Source: Chloroflexota bacterium (GTDB taxonomy: Bacteria; Chloroflexota; Anaerolineae; Anaerolineales; E44-bin32). From it: 10,967 nt of DNA. Below the pieces are notes generated by a model. It was not told where the DNA came from and ran no database searches. It saw only the letters and a program-made list of their open reading frames with translations. Shown here one piece after another: positions 1 to 5,941 of this stretch (position 1 is its first letter; the number at the start of each line of letters is the position of its first letter). The position numbers and the translations under genes are program-made. The stretch covers positions 1 to 10,967 of the forward strand of contig JAPLGR010000209.1 of NCBI GenBank assembly GCA_026390045.1. Direction: 5' to 3'.

Positions 1-253
1 GAAGCAGGCCGACGATGACCGGCGTCTCCGTCCAGGCGATGACGCAGGCAATGATGGCGTCCAGTTCCTTCCCGCCGAACTGCGCCAGCCCGAGTGGCAC
101 GTCGTCGAATCCGGTGAGCAGCTGCGCTTCGATGACCTCGACCCCCAGCCCGCGCACCGCCTCCGCCGCTTCGTGGGCACGTGCCGCAAGCACGTCCTTG
201 GGATAGCCGTAGAAGCCGAATGGAGCGAAACCGACCCGGAGCTTCTCGTTCAT
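1..253 (-). CDS. L-fucose/L-arabinose isomerase-like protein, N-terminal part (runs off left edge)
   Basis: Only the first 84 residues are in the window; the gene continues past base 1. The start is the ATG whose complement ends at 253, with a clear ribosome site (GGGAGG, about 4 bases upstream). The visible part begins MNEKLRVGFAPFGFYGYP and continues as a Rossmann-like alternation ending in DAIIACVIAWTETPVIVGLL. That resembles the N-terminal domain of the FucI/AraA ketol-isomerase superfamily, which interconverts aldoses and ketoses with a divalent metal. The metal-binding residues of the family lie in the C-terminal half and are not visible. It starts 32 bases after the aminotransferase stop and is probably the fifth gene of the leftward operon. 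It is a distant paralogue of the isomerase-like gene at 1633-3027. Family assignment rests on N-terminal pattern alone. Confidence 0.72.
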   Translation of the reverse strand, partial: MNEKLRVGFAPFGFYGYPKDVLAARAHEAAEAVRGLGVEVIEAQLLTGFDDVPLGLAQFGGKELDAIIACVIAWTETPVIVGLL

Positions 254-285
254 GGGGACCTCCCGTAACGGTCTGAGCGCCCGCC

Positions 286-1584
286 TCAGGTGCTTAGCTT
301 CTGCGTGATCTCCTCGACAACGCCCAGCACTTGCTCGACCTGTGATTCACTGATCACCATCGGTGGCTTGATCTTGACGACGTTGCCCAGCTTGAGGTAT
401 TTCGATTCCCCGAAGATGACCCCCCGCTTCAGTCCTTCGTTGACGAACGCGTGGGCTTCCTCCCGGGCAGGCTCCTTGGTCTTCTTGTTCTTGACAAGCT
501 CGATGCCGATCATCAGCCCCGGCCCCCGGATGTCGCCGATCAACTCGTACTTCTCCTTCATCGCGTTGAGGGCATCGGTGAACAGGGCGCCGATGCGGCG
601 GGCTCGCTCGAGAAGGTGTTCTTCCTCAATGGCCTCGATCGAGGCCAGCGCGGCGGCCATGGATACCGGGAAGTGGGCGAAGGTGAAGGAATGGTCGCCG
701 GGCTCAAAGGATTTGAGATCGTCGCGCGCCAGGAGTCCGAACATCGGGAATCCGCCGCCCAGTCCCTTGCCGATGATCATGATGTCCGGGACGGTCTGGT
801 AGATGTTCGCCGCGAACCAATCGCCGACCCGGCCGAAGCCGGTCTGGATCTCATCCCAAATCAAGAGCATCCCGAGCTCGTCGCACATCTTGCGCATGGC
901 GGGGTAGTAGTCCGGAGGGAAGTCGATCATCCCGCCGCTTCCCTGCACCGGCTCCATCATGAGCGCCACAGGGGGTTCGCTGGCATTCTTGAGGATCGAC
1001 ACCTTGGCGAAGCGAACACATTCCAGCGCACACGCAGGATAGCTGAGGTCGAAGGGGCAGCGATAGCAGTAGGCCTGGGGGACACGGATGAACGGTCCTC
1101 CCCATGCGGTGAAACGATTGTTGGGATGCGGCCAGCTGATGTTGAGTGTGGCCAGCGTTCTACCGTGGTAGCCATCCCACAGAGATACGAACAGGTCGCC
1201 AGGGTGGTTGCGCATGGCCAGCTTCATGGCGCCTTCGTTTGCATCCGAGCCGGTCAGAGAATAGGCGACCTTCTTCAGCCGGCCGGGGGCAAGCTCACTG
1301 AGCTTCTTCGTTAGAAGGAGCTTGGGCACAGTCTCGAAGCTCGTCCGGATATGGGTAAAGGCCTGCACCTGCTCGGTGACCGCGGCGACCACCTTGGGAT
1401 GGCAGTGCCCTACGTTGACGCTCCAGGCTTGGGATGTGCAGTCGATGTACTCCTTGCCGTCCGCGCTCCACAGGCTTGCCCCCCGCGCTCTCTGAACGAC
1501 GATCGGCATACCTCGTCCTACACCTCCGCCGAGCAGTGCGGAGCGTCCCGCCTCGAGGTCCTTCTCCGATGCTTTCTGGGTCAT
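286..1584 (-). CDS. Class III pyridoxal-phosphate aminotransferase (or related amino-acid racemase)
   Basis: A full-length fold-type I, class III PLP enzyme of 432 residues, the usual length. Numbering from the upstream ATG at 1599 (5 residues longer), visible landmarks are the phosphate cup TGSDANEGAMKLA (117-129), YHGRT (144-148), the cofactor-binding Asp in WDEIQTGFGRVG (Asp249), and the Schiff-base lysine in GKGLGGGFP (Lys278). I prefer the ATG at 1584, because AGGA lies 6 bases before it; for 1599 the GGAG abuts the start codon. The segment CYRCPFDLSYPACALEC (178-194) has four cysteines; similar segments occur in archaeal and Gram-positive GabT/ornithine-type enzymes and in class III amino-acid racemases, so substrate and even reaction are uncertain. 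It lies between two isomerase-like genes, 48 bases after one and 32 before the other, which suggests an amino sugar or an amine-acceptor step. That role is inference. Confidence 0.9.
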   Translation of the reverse strand: MTQKASEKDLEAGRSALLGGGVGRGMPIVVQRARGASLWSADGKEYIDCTSQAWSVNVGHCHPKVVAAVTEQVQAFTHIRTSFETVPKLLLTKKLSELAPGRLKKVAYSLTGSDANEGAMKLAMRNHPGDLFVSLWDGYHGRTLATLNISWPHPNNRFTAWGGPFIRVPQAYCYRCPFDLSYPACALECVRFAKVSILKNASEPPVALMMEPVQGSGGMIDFPPDYYPAMRKMCDELGMLLIWDEIQTGFGRVGDWFAANIYQTVPDIMIIGKGLGGGFPMFGLLARDDLKSFEPGDHSFTFAHFPVSMAAALASIEAIEEEHLLERARRIGALFTDALNAMKEKYELIGDIRGPGLMIGIELVKNKKTKEPAREEAHAFVNEGLKRGVIFGESKYLKLGNVVKIKPPMVISESQVEQVLGVVEEITQKLST

Positions 1585-1632
1585 ACCGTTTCCTTTCATC
1601 TCCCGGAGCTAGCTTGTCCGTCTCAACCGCGG

Positions 1633-3027
1633 CTAGACCGCAACCACCTCGATCCCCATGAGGTTGCCAAGCTTCTCGATAGTTGATGTCAGTTGGCCGT
1701 AGGCCAGGGCCATGTAGTGCGGGGCCCCGGCGGAAAGCCATGCATCACAGAAATCGGCGATCTTCCCGCCGGTGTACCGGAAGAGCATCTGGGGCGCAGC
1801 GACCGGGCGTGGGGTCATCGGGAGCGATTCCCCCTCACACACGATCAGCCGCCATTCCCCGTCCCCCAACGGGATCAACGATAGCAGGGTGACGTCGCCC
1901 GGCTTGTAGGCGAACTCGAGGCCCGCCCCCCAGCCGTTGACGCCCTCGTAGTAGATGCTGGGCTTGATCCGCACGGCCTTTGGGTCTGCAGCTAGCGCCG
2001 GATTCCCGTGTCCGTCGTGTGACAGGATCATGGCCTCGTTGTCGAAGTCCATGACGTAGTTCTCCAGGAACGTGACGTCGCCGGCGAGCTCCTGCAGAAT
2101 CATCATGGCGACCACCGTCGTGACGTCCGCCTCGGTGGCCACGGGAATATGCTGTGCGCACAGATACCCCGTGCCGAAGCTGGGGATGATGCCCACGCGT
2201 GGATCGGTGAGCCAGACCTGATCGAAAGTGGCCAGGGCATCGAAACCGCCCTGCTGCGCAACGTCGAGCAGGGCCAGGGCCAGCCGCGCGGAGCGATCCA
2301 GGGAGTCCGCCGGCATCGCGCTGGCATCGTGGTGCGACGACAGGTCGCGGATGAACGTCTTCACCCGCCCGGCATCCATCTGGACGGCCGCCACCGCGAC
2401 CTTCTCGGGTTCGATCGGCCAGACCACCGGCCCCACAATGTCGCGCAGGCTCAAGTAGTCGACCATCAGGTCGGTCATGCCCTCAAACGGGTGGCCGATC
2501 ATCCCGATCCGCATTGCATTCAGGCGGTGCGCCGCACCGGCGGCGGAGGCATACTCGCCGATCGACTTCAAGCCTTCGGGGTCAGCGATATGGCTGGTGA
2601 GCAACTCGAAAGGACGGCCGCTTCGGATCAAGGCGCTGGTGAGCTCGGGAAGGCCGCACATGCCCGAGTTCTCCATGATCAGGTCGAAATCAGCCGCCTC
2701 CGGCAGGCGGCGGATCTGTTGCGTGTTCCAGACCAGGATGGGAGCCTGCGTGCGCAGCAGCGTGCGCATCGGGATGATGCCCTTCTGGTAGGCGAGCTCG
2801 ATGGCGATGATCAGGTCCACGCCGGCGCCATTGAAGGCCTCGGTGGCGCGGTCGGCATCCGGCTCGTACTCGACGAAGCCCGGATTGACGATCTCCCCGT
2901 AGGGAGCCAGCAGCTTGGCGATGCGTTCCGTCGCCTCTCGCATGCGCGGTCGCACATGACCGGTCTTGTTGTAGTCATCTTCGAGCAGTCCGGTCACCAG
3001 CAGCCCGATCCTGGGTTTGGTCGCCAT
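1633..3027 (-). CDS. L-arabinose isomerase-like protein (AraA/FucI superfamily)
   Basis: 464 residues, close to the roughly 500 of AraA. Family enzymes interconvert aldose and ketose using a divalent metal, in the cytoplasm. The start ATG at 3027 is preceded by GAGGAGAG. The C-terminal half keeps counterparts of the four metal ligands of E. coli AraA (Glu306, Glu333, His350, His450): Glu299 in VATEADVTT, Glu322 in TFLENYV, His337 in LSHDGHGN and His437 in SAGAPHYM. The His-to-His spacing of 100 is the same. The N-terminal domain (about 1-200) begins PRIGLLVTGLLEDDYNKTG. This argues for an active isomerase, though on a substrate other than arabinose since overall resemblance looks low. It starts 10 bases after the M24-like gene and is followed 48 bases later by the aminotransferase, so it is co-transcribed. 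The substrate cannot be read from sequence. Confidence 0.85.
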   Translation of the reverse strand: MATKPRIGLLVTGLLEDDYNKTGHVRPRMREATERIAKLLAPYGEIVNPGFVEYEPDADRATEAFNGAGVDLIIAIELAYQKGIIPMRTLLRTQAPILVWNTQQIRRLPEAADFDLIMENSGMCGLPELTSALIRSGRPFELLTSHIADPEGLKSIGEYASAAGAAHRLNAMRIGMIGHPFEGMTDLMVDYLSLRDIVGPVVWPIEPEKVAVAAVQMDAGRVKTFIRDLSSHHDASAMPADSLDRSARLALALLDVAQQGGFDALATFDQVWLTDPRVGIIPSFGTGYLCAQHIPVATEADVTTVVAMMILQELAGDVTFLENYVMDFDNEAMILSHDGHGNPALAADPKAVRIKPSIYYEGVNGWGAGLEFAYKPGDVTLLSLIPLGDGEWRLIVCEGESLPMTPRPVAAPQMLFRYTGGKIADFCDAWLSAGAPHYMALAYGQLTSTIEKLGNLMGIEVVAV

Positions 3028-3037
3028 GGTACTCTCC

Positions 3038-4126
3038 TCAGCAGGTCAGAATCGCCGTCCGATCCAGGTGCTGATTGCCGACGGTGACATGCACGGTCGG
3101 CCAGTCCCCCGTCGTGGTCAGGAACTCAGGGCCGTCGGCGTGCACGATGATCGTGTCTTCTGACTTGACGCCCGTGATGGATGGATTCCAGGCGAAGCCT
3201 TGCTCTTCCAGCACGTGCTCCGGGCACGTCGGGGTCCCCTCGTAGTCGCGTGATTCGTATCCGGCCGAGCCGCCCTGATTGTGCTTTTTCCACTCGTCGG
3301 GGAAACCCGCGTCTGCGTAGGCCATCGCGGCCTTATGGAACACATCTGACACGGCCGCGCCGACGACGGTGGACAGGTTGAATGTGGCGTCGACAAAGGC
3401 GCACGCTTCCTGTTTCTGCTGCAACTCCGGGTCCAACTGCCCGAAATGGACCAGGCGGGTCGCGGAAGCGACGAGCCCCCAGCGCCGTGCGCAGATCGCC
3501 AGCAAGGCGTACTTGTCGACGGCTCGCGAGGTGGGAATCGGGTGGCGGTAGCGGAAGATGCGCTCATCGGCGCCAACCAAGAGCATGGTGGGGGTCACGC
3601 CCTCGTGCATTGCTTCTGCGGCGATGCGGCCGGCAATCTCCATCTCACTCATGCCGGGCCGGACCTGGCGGGCGGCTCGCTCGAGGGCCATGCCGGTGGC
3701 CCGCCCGAGGCGCCGGTAGCGATCGACCTCCTCGGGCAGCAGCTGGAATCGAAGGCGGGCGATCTCGGCCGCGCAGTCCGAGCCGCTGGGCAGAGGCCAG
3801 TCGGCCGCCCAGCGCCTGCCGCGCACGAGCGAGTCGAACTCCGGCAGCCCGTGGTACCACGGCGAAGCGTGAAAGGCATACCCCTGGTCCTCCAGCCGGT
3901 CCTCGTCGCGGAGCCGCGGGTGTTCGATTGTGTTGCACACGACGTAGGATCGCTGAGGCGTGATCAGCAGTCCTGCCTCGGCTCGATCTGAGGACAGCAT
4001 GACCACGGGCTCCAGCCCGCCGGTGAGCCACGCGAAGTTGGAGACCCGCGTCAGGTACACAGCCTCCAGCTTGCTGTCTGCCAACCAGGTCAGCAGATGG
4101 CTGCGCTTCGCGTCCAGTTCGTTCAT
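3038..4126 (-). CDS. M24-fold (creatinase/aminopeptidase-like) protein with degenerate metal site
   Basis: About 362 residues. An N-terminal creatinase-like domain (about 10-120, with NFAWLTGGLEPVV) is followed by a pita-bread M24 domain (about 135-365). Active M24 peptidases bind two metals with Asp, Asp, His, Glu, Glu. Numbering from the TTG at 4135, the two Asp positions appear to be Ala213 and Ser225 (LLAICARRWGLVASATR), the His is probably kept as His285 (HNQGG), the first Glu is Asn317 (WNPSI where peptidases have EPG), and the last Glu is kept as Glu326 (KSEDT). Three of five ligands seem lost, so peptidase activity is unlikely. Creatinase shows that this fold can work without metal. 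The start is ambiguous: TTG 4135 has AAGGGG 3 bases upstream, while ATG 4126 has the same site 12 bases upstream. It sits 10 bases before the isomerase gene and is clearly in the operon. Its function is unknown. Confidence 0.85.
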   Translation of the reverse strand: MNELDAKRSHLLTWLADSKLEAVYLTRVSNFAWLTGGLEPVVMLSSDRAEAGLLITPQRSYVVCNTIEHPRLRDEDRLEDQGYAFHASPWYHGLPEFDSLVRGRRWAADWPLPSGSDCAAEIARLRFQLLPEEVDRYRRLGRATGMALERAARQVRPGMSEMEIAGRIAAEAMHEGVTPTMLLVGADERIFRYRHPIPTSRAVDKYALLAICARRWGLVASATRLVHFGQLDPELQQKQEACAFVDATFNLSTVVGAAVSDVFHKAAMAYADAGFPDEWKKHNQGGSAGYESRDYEGTPTCPEHVLEEQGFAWNPSITGVKSEDTIIVHADGPEFLTTTGDWPTVHVTVGNQHLDRTAILTC

Positions 4127-4158
4127 CTTCTGCAATCGCCCCTTGCGGATCCGGCCGC

Positions 4159-4977
4159 TCAGCTCAGGCCGAATTCCTTGGCAGCCTTCTCGGGCGGCAT
4201 CCCCGCCTTCACGACCTGCTTCAGAGCGTCCAGGAATCTCTCCGGAGCCTTGGCCTGCACGACATTGCGTCCGAAGACCACCCCGCGCGCTCCGGCGCCG
4301 ATGGCGGTCGCCGCGAGGTTGAGGGCATCAATCTCACGTGGAGTCTTCTTGGCGCCGAGGGCCAGGACCGGCACCGGGGTGGCAGCAGTGACCTTCTCGA
4401 ATCCAGCTCCGGTGTAAAAGGTCTTGATTACATCCGCTCCGAGCTCGGTGATGATGCGACAGCCGACCAACACGGCTTCCTGCAGGTCCTCGGGGCGGGC
4501 GTCATCTCCCCCGGTGGGAAACACCTCCCCGATCAGGGGGATTCCCAAGGAGCGCTTCTCCGCGACGAATGCCGAGAAGGTCTCGACGTTCCCTGAGTCC
4601 TCAGCCTCATCCGGATTGTGGAGCGTGAGGCTGGCGAGAACGACGTCCGCTCCCTGCGCCACGGCGTCGTCGACGGAGAGCATGGGCACACTGTGCGAGT
4701 GCTTGTAGTCCCAGATGGACACGTAGTTGGAGGCCCAGTTCAAGCGGATGATCATGGCGGGCGCGCCACGCCGCGAGAAGGCTCCTTTGCAGTGTTGGGC
4801 CATGCCTGAGGTCAGCAGGATGGCATCGGCGCCGCCGATCCTGCCTACCGCCTCCGCTGGGTCAATCAGCCCGGGCAGCGGCCCCATGTACAGGCCATGG
4901 TCGATCGCAACCACCACGGCATTCTGGCCATCGGAGAAGAGACGGGCCAGGCGCACGCTCTCACCAGTCATCGGCAT
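4159..4977 (-). CDS. Class I aldolase, DeoC/FbaB/LacD family, LsrF-like
   Basis: 272 residues, normal for a single-domain TIM-barrel Schiff-base aldolase. Seen in the sequence: AIDHG (24-28) in the first strand, the Schiff-base lysine in ADVIKTFYTGAGFEK (Lys185), and a phosphate-binding end motif GARGVVFGRNVVQ (229-241). The stretch from Lys185 through PVPVLALGAKKTPRE resembles LsrF, the AI-2-phosphate thiolase/aldolase, as well as archaeal-type fructose-bisphosphate aldolase and LacD. All act on phosphorylated ketoses or diketones, so this enzyme probably cleaves the product of the kinase encoded at 5941. The ATG at 4977 has AGGAG 6 bases upstream. It is the first gene of the leftward operon, about 60 bases from the predicted transcription start. 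An alternative member of this family, an aminodideoxyheptulosonate synthase, is less likely in this sugar context. Confidence 0.88.
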   Translation of the reverse strand: MPMTGESVRLARLFSDGQNAVVVAIDHGLYMGPLPGLIDPAEAVGRIGGADAILLTSGMAQHCKGAFSRRGAPAMIIRLNWASNYVSIWDYKHSHSVPMLSVDDAVAQGADVVLASLTLHNPDEAEDSGNVETFSAFVAEKRSLGIPLIGEVFPTGGDDARPEDLQEAVLVGCRIITELGADVIKTFYTGAGFEKVTAATPVPVLALGAKKTPREIDALNLAATAIGAGARGVVFGRNVVQAKAPERFLDALKQVVKAGMPPEKAAKEFGLS

Positions 4978-5040
4978 AGGAGACTCCTAAGTTGTGGGCC
5001 GCGTGGCGGTCTTGCCACAGCGGCGCTGTCTGTGGACCCT
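4978..5040 (-). promoter_or_regulatory. 5' leader of the leftward operon with two mutually exclusive hairpins
   Basis: The predicted transcript begins near 5040, giving a leader of about 63 bases. Hairpin A pairs CCACAG (5015-5020) with CTGTGG (5030-5035) around 9 bases; a nested alternative is ACAGC-GGC-GCTGT (5017-5029). Hairpin B pairs GTGGC (5003-5007) with GCCAC (5014-5018). A and B share bases 5015-5018, so only one can form. No U-tract follows either, so this is not a standard attenuator. The ribosome site AGGAG lies at 4984-4988. Confidence 0.35.
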
Positions 5041-5046
5041 ATCACG

Positions 5047-5075
5047 AATATAGGCTAAACAAGCACGATTGTCAA
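5047..5075 (-). promoter_or_regulatory. Sigma-70 promoter for the leftward operon
   Basis: On the minus strand, a perfect -35 TTGACA (complement of 5070-5075) is followed after exactly 17 bases by TATATT (complement of 5047-5052). Transcription would start near 5040, about 60 bases before the aldolase ATG at 4977. It is the best promoter match in the window and faces the operon expected to be regulated. Confidence 0.8.
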
Positions 5076-5130
5076 CTGATTGTCGTCGTAGATGCGGCCA
5101 TTTGCGTTATGATTGACGCCCGAATTGTTC
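5067..5130. promoter_or_regulatory. Candidate operator: spaced ATTGT/ATTGA repeats between the divergent operons
   Basis: GATTGTC occurs at 5067-5073 and again at 5078-5084, one helical turn (11 bases) apart. GATTGAC follows at 5111-5117, 33 bases after the second copy, and another ATTGT core lies at 5124-5128. The first copy overlaps the -35 box of the leftward promoter and the third overlaps the -35-like box of the rightward one. Phased direct repeats over both promoters fit binding sites for the DeoR-family protein encoded next to them. The match to a DeoR operator is inference; no consensus is assumed. Confidence 0.4.
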
Positions 5131-5139
5131 TGATATAAG
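5113..5139 (+). promoter_or_regulatory. Extended -10 promoter for the rightward operon
   Basis: An extended -10 element, TGATATAAG (5131-5139, TGn plus TATAAG), is preceded by a -35-like TTGACG at 5113-5118, with a short 15-base spacer. Transcription would start near 5146, at or just inside the first ATG of the regulator gene (5144). The mRNA could therefore be leaderless or nearly so. Confidence 0.5.
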
Positions 5140-5143
5140 ATCC

Positions 5144-5941
5144 ATGCAGATGAGAACCGAAGAGCAGTACCGAACCACCGAGCGGCGATCGCGCATCCTG
5201 GGCATGCTGCACGAGGGCGGCCGTGTCCGCGTCACGGAACTCGTGCGAACACTGGGGGTCACGGACACCTCTATCCGGCGCGATCTGACCAGCCTGGAAG
5301 GCGAAGGGAAGCTGAGACGAGTGCACGGGGGTGCCGTCTCGCTGCCTGCCGATCCGCGCGCAGAACGCTACAGCGAGAAGCTGAGTCTCCGCCTGGCCGA
5401 GAAGCGCCGGATTGGCGCAGCGGCAGCGGAGATGGTGGAGCCTGGCGATGTCCTGATCATCGACTCGGGAACCACGACGCTGCAGGTGGCGGCCGGCATC
5501 TCTGGAACCTTGCGGTCCGGCGGACTGCTGACCATCGTCACCAACTCGCTGCCCCTGGCGGATGAGCTGCGCACATGGCCGGCCCCCAACCTTGTTCTCC
5601 TGGGTGGGTACTACCTGCCCGACTATCAAGCCACCGTTGGCCCGCAGGCCATTGAGCAGTTGAGTCGCATCTCGGCCGATAAGGTCTTCCTAGGGGCGGA
5701 TGGACTCACTGCAGCGGAAGGGCTCACTACGGGTCACGTCCTCATGGCGGATCTGGATCGTCTGATGGCCGAGCGCGCCCGCCGGGTGGTCGTGACGGTG
5801 GACAGCAGCAAGTTGGGCTGCGCTGGCCTGGCCCGCGTAATTGCCATCGGACAGATCCACGTGCTGATCACAGACCGAGATGCACCGCCCAACGTCGTGG
5901 ATGCAATCCGTGCTGAAGGTGTGGAGGTCCGACTTGTCTGA
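5144..5941 (+). CDS. DeoR/GlpR-family transcriptional regulator
   Basis: 265 residues, the standard length. An N-terminal winged helix-turn-helix (about 14-63) includes RVRVTELVRTLGVTDTSIRR and ends with the wing GKLRRVHGGAV. The C-terminal sensor domain (about 85-265) belongs to the ribose-phosphate-isomerase-like fold and shows IIDSGTTTLQVA (105-116), VTNSLPLADEL (132-142), FLGADGL (182-188) and VTVDSSKLG (217-225). Family members are usually repressors released by a phosphorylated sugar, which fits a kinase gene directly downstream and a divergent catabolic operon. The first ATG (5144) has no ribosome site. The next ATG (5150) lies two codons in and may be the real start or the start of a leaderless mRNA. 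The stop codon overlaps the kinase ATG by one base, so the two are translationally coupled. Confidence 0.93.
   Translation: MQMRTEEQYRTTERRSRILGMLHEGGRVRVTELVRTLGVTDTSIRRDLTSLEGEGKLRRVHGGAVSLPADPRAERYSEKLSLRLAEKRRIGAAAAEMVEPGDVLIIDSGTTTLQVAAGISGTLRSGGLLTIVTNSLPLADELRTWPAPNLVLLGGYYLPDYQATVGPQAIEQLSRISADKVFLGADGLTAAEGLTTGHVLMADLDRLMAERARRVVVTVDSSKLGCAGLARVIAIGQIHVLITDRDAPPNVVDAIRAEGVEVRLV

Noticed and set aside
2149..3087. 312-residue plus-strand open frame opposite the isomerase gene
   Set aside because: It is antisense to a gene with conserved metal ligands, has low-complexity His/Asp/Gln/Arg-rich composition typical of a GC-rich shadow frame, and matches no family.
3382..3991. Plus-strand open frames of 181 and 193 residues opposite the M24 gene
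   Set aside because: Arg/Pro/Ala/Gly-rich shadow frames of the real minus-strand gene; no motif and no ribosome site.
4978..4988. AGGAGACTCCT palindrome over the aldolase ribosome site as a sequestering hairpin
   Set aside because: The arms are separated by one base, too tight for an RNA hairpin; it is simply the ribosome site with a chance complement.
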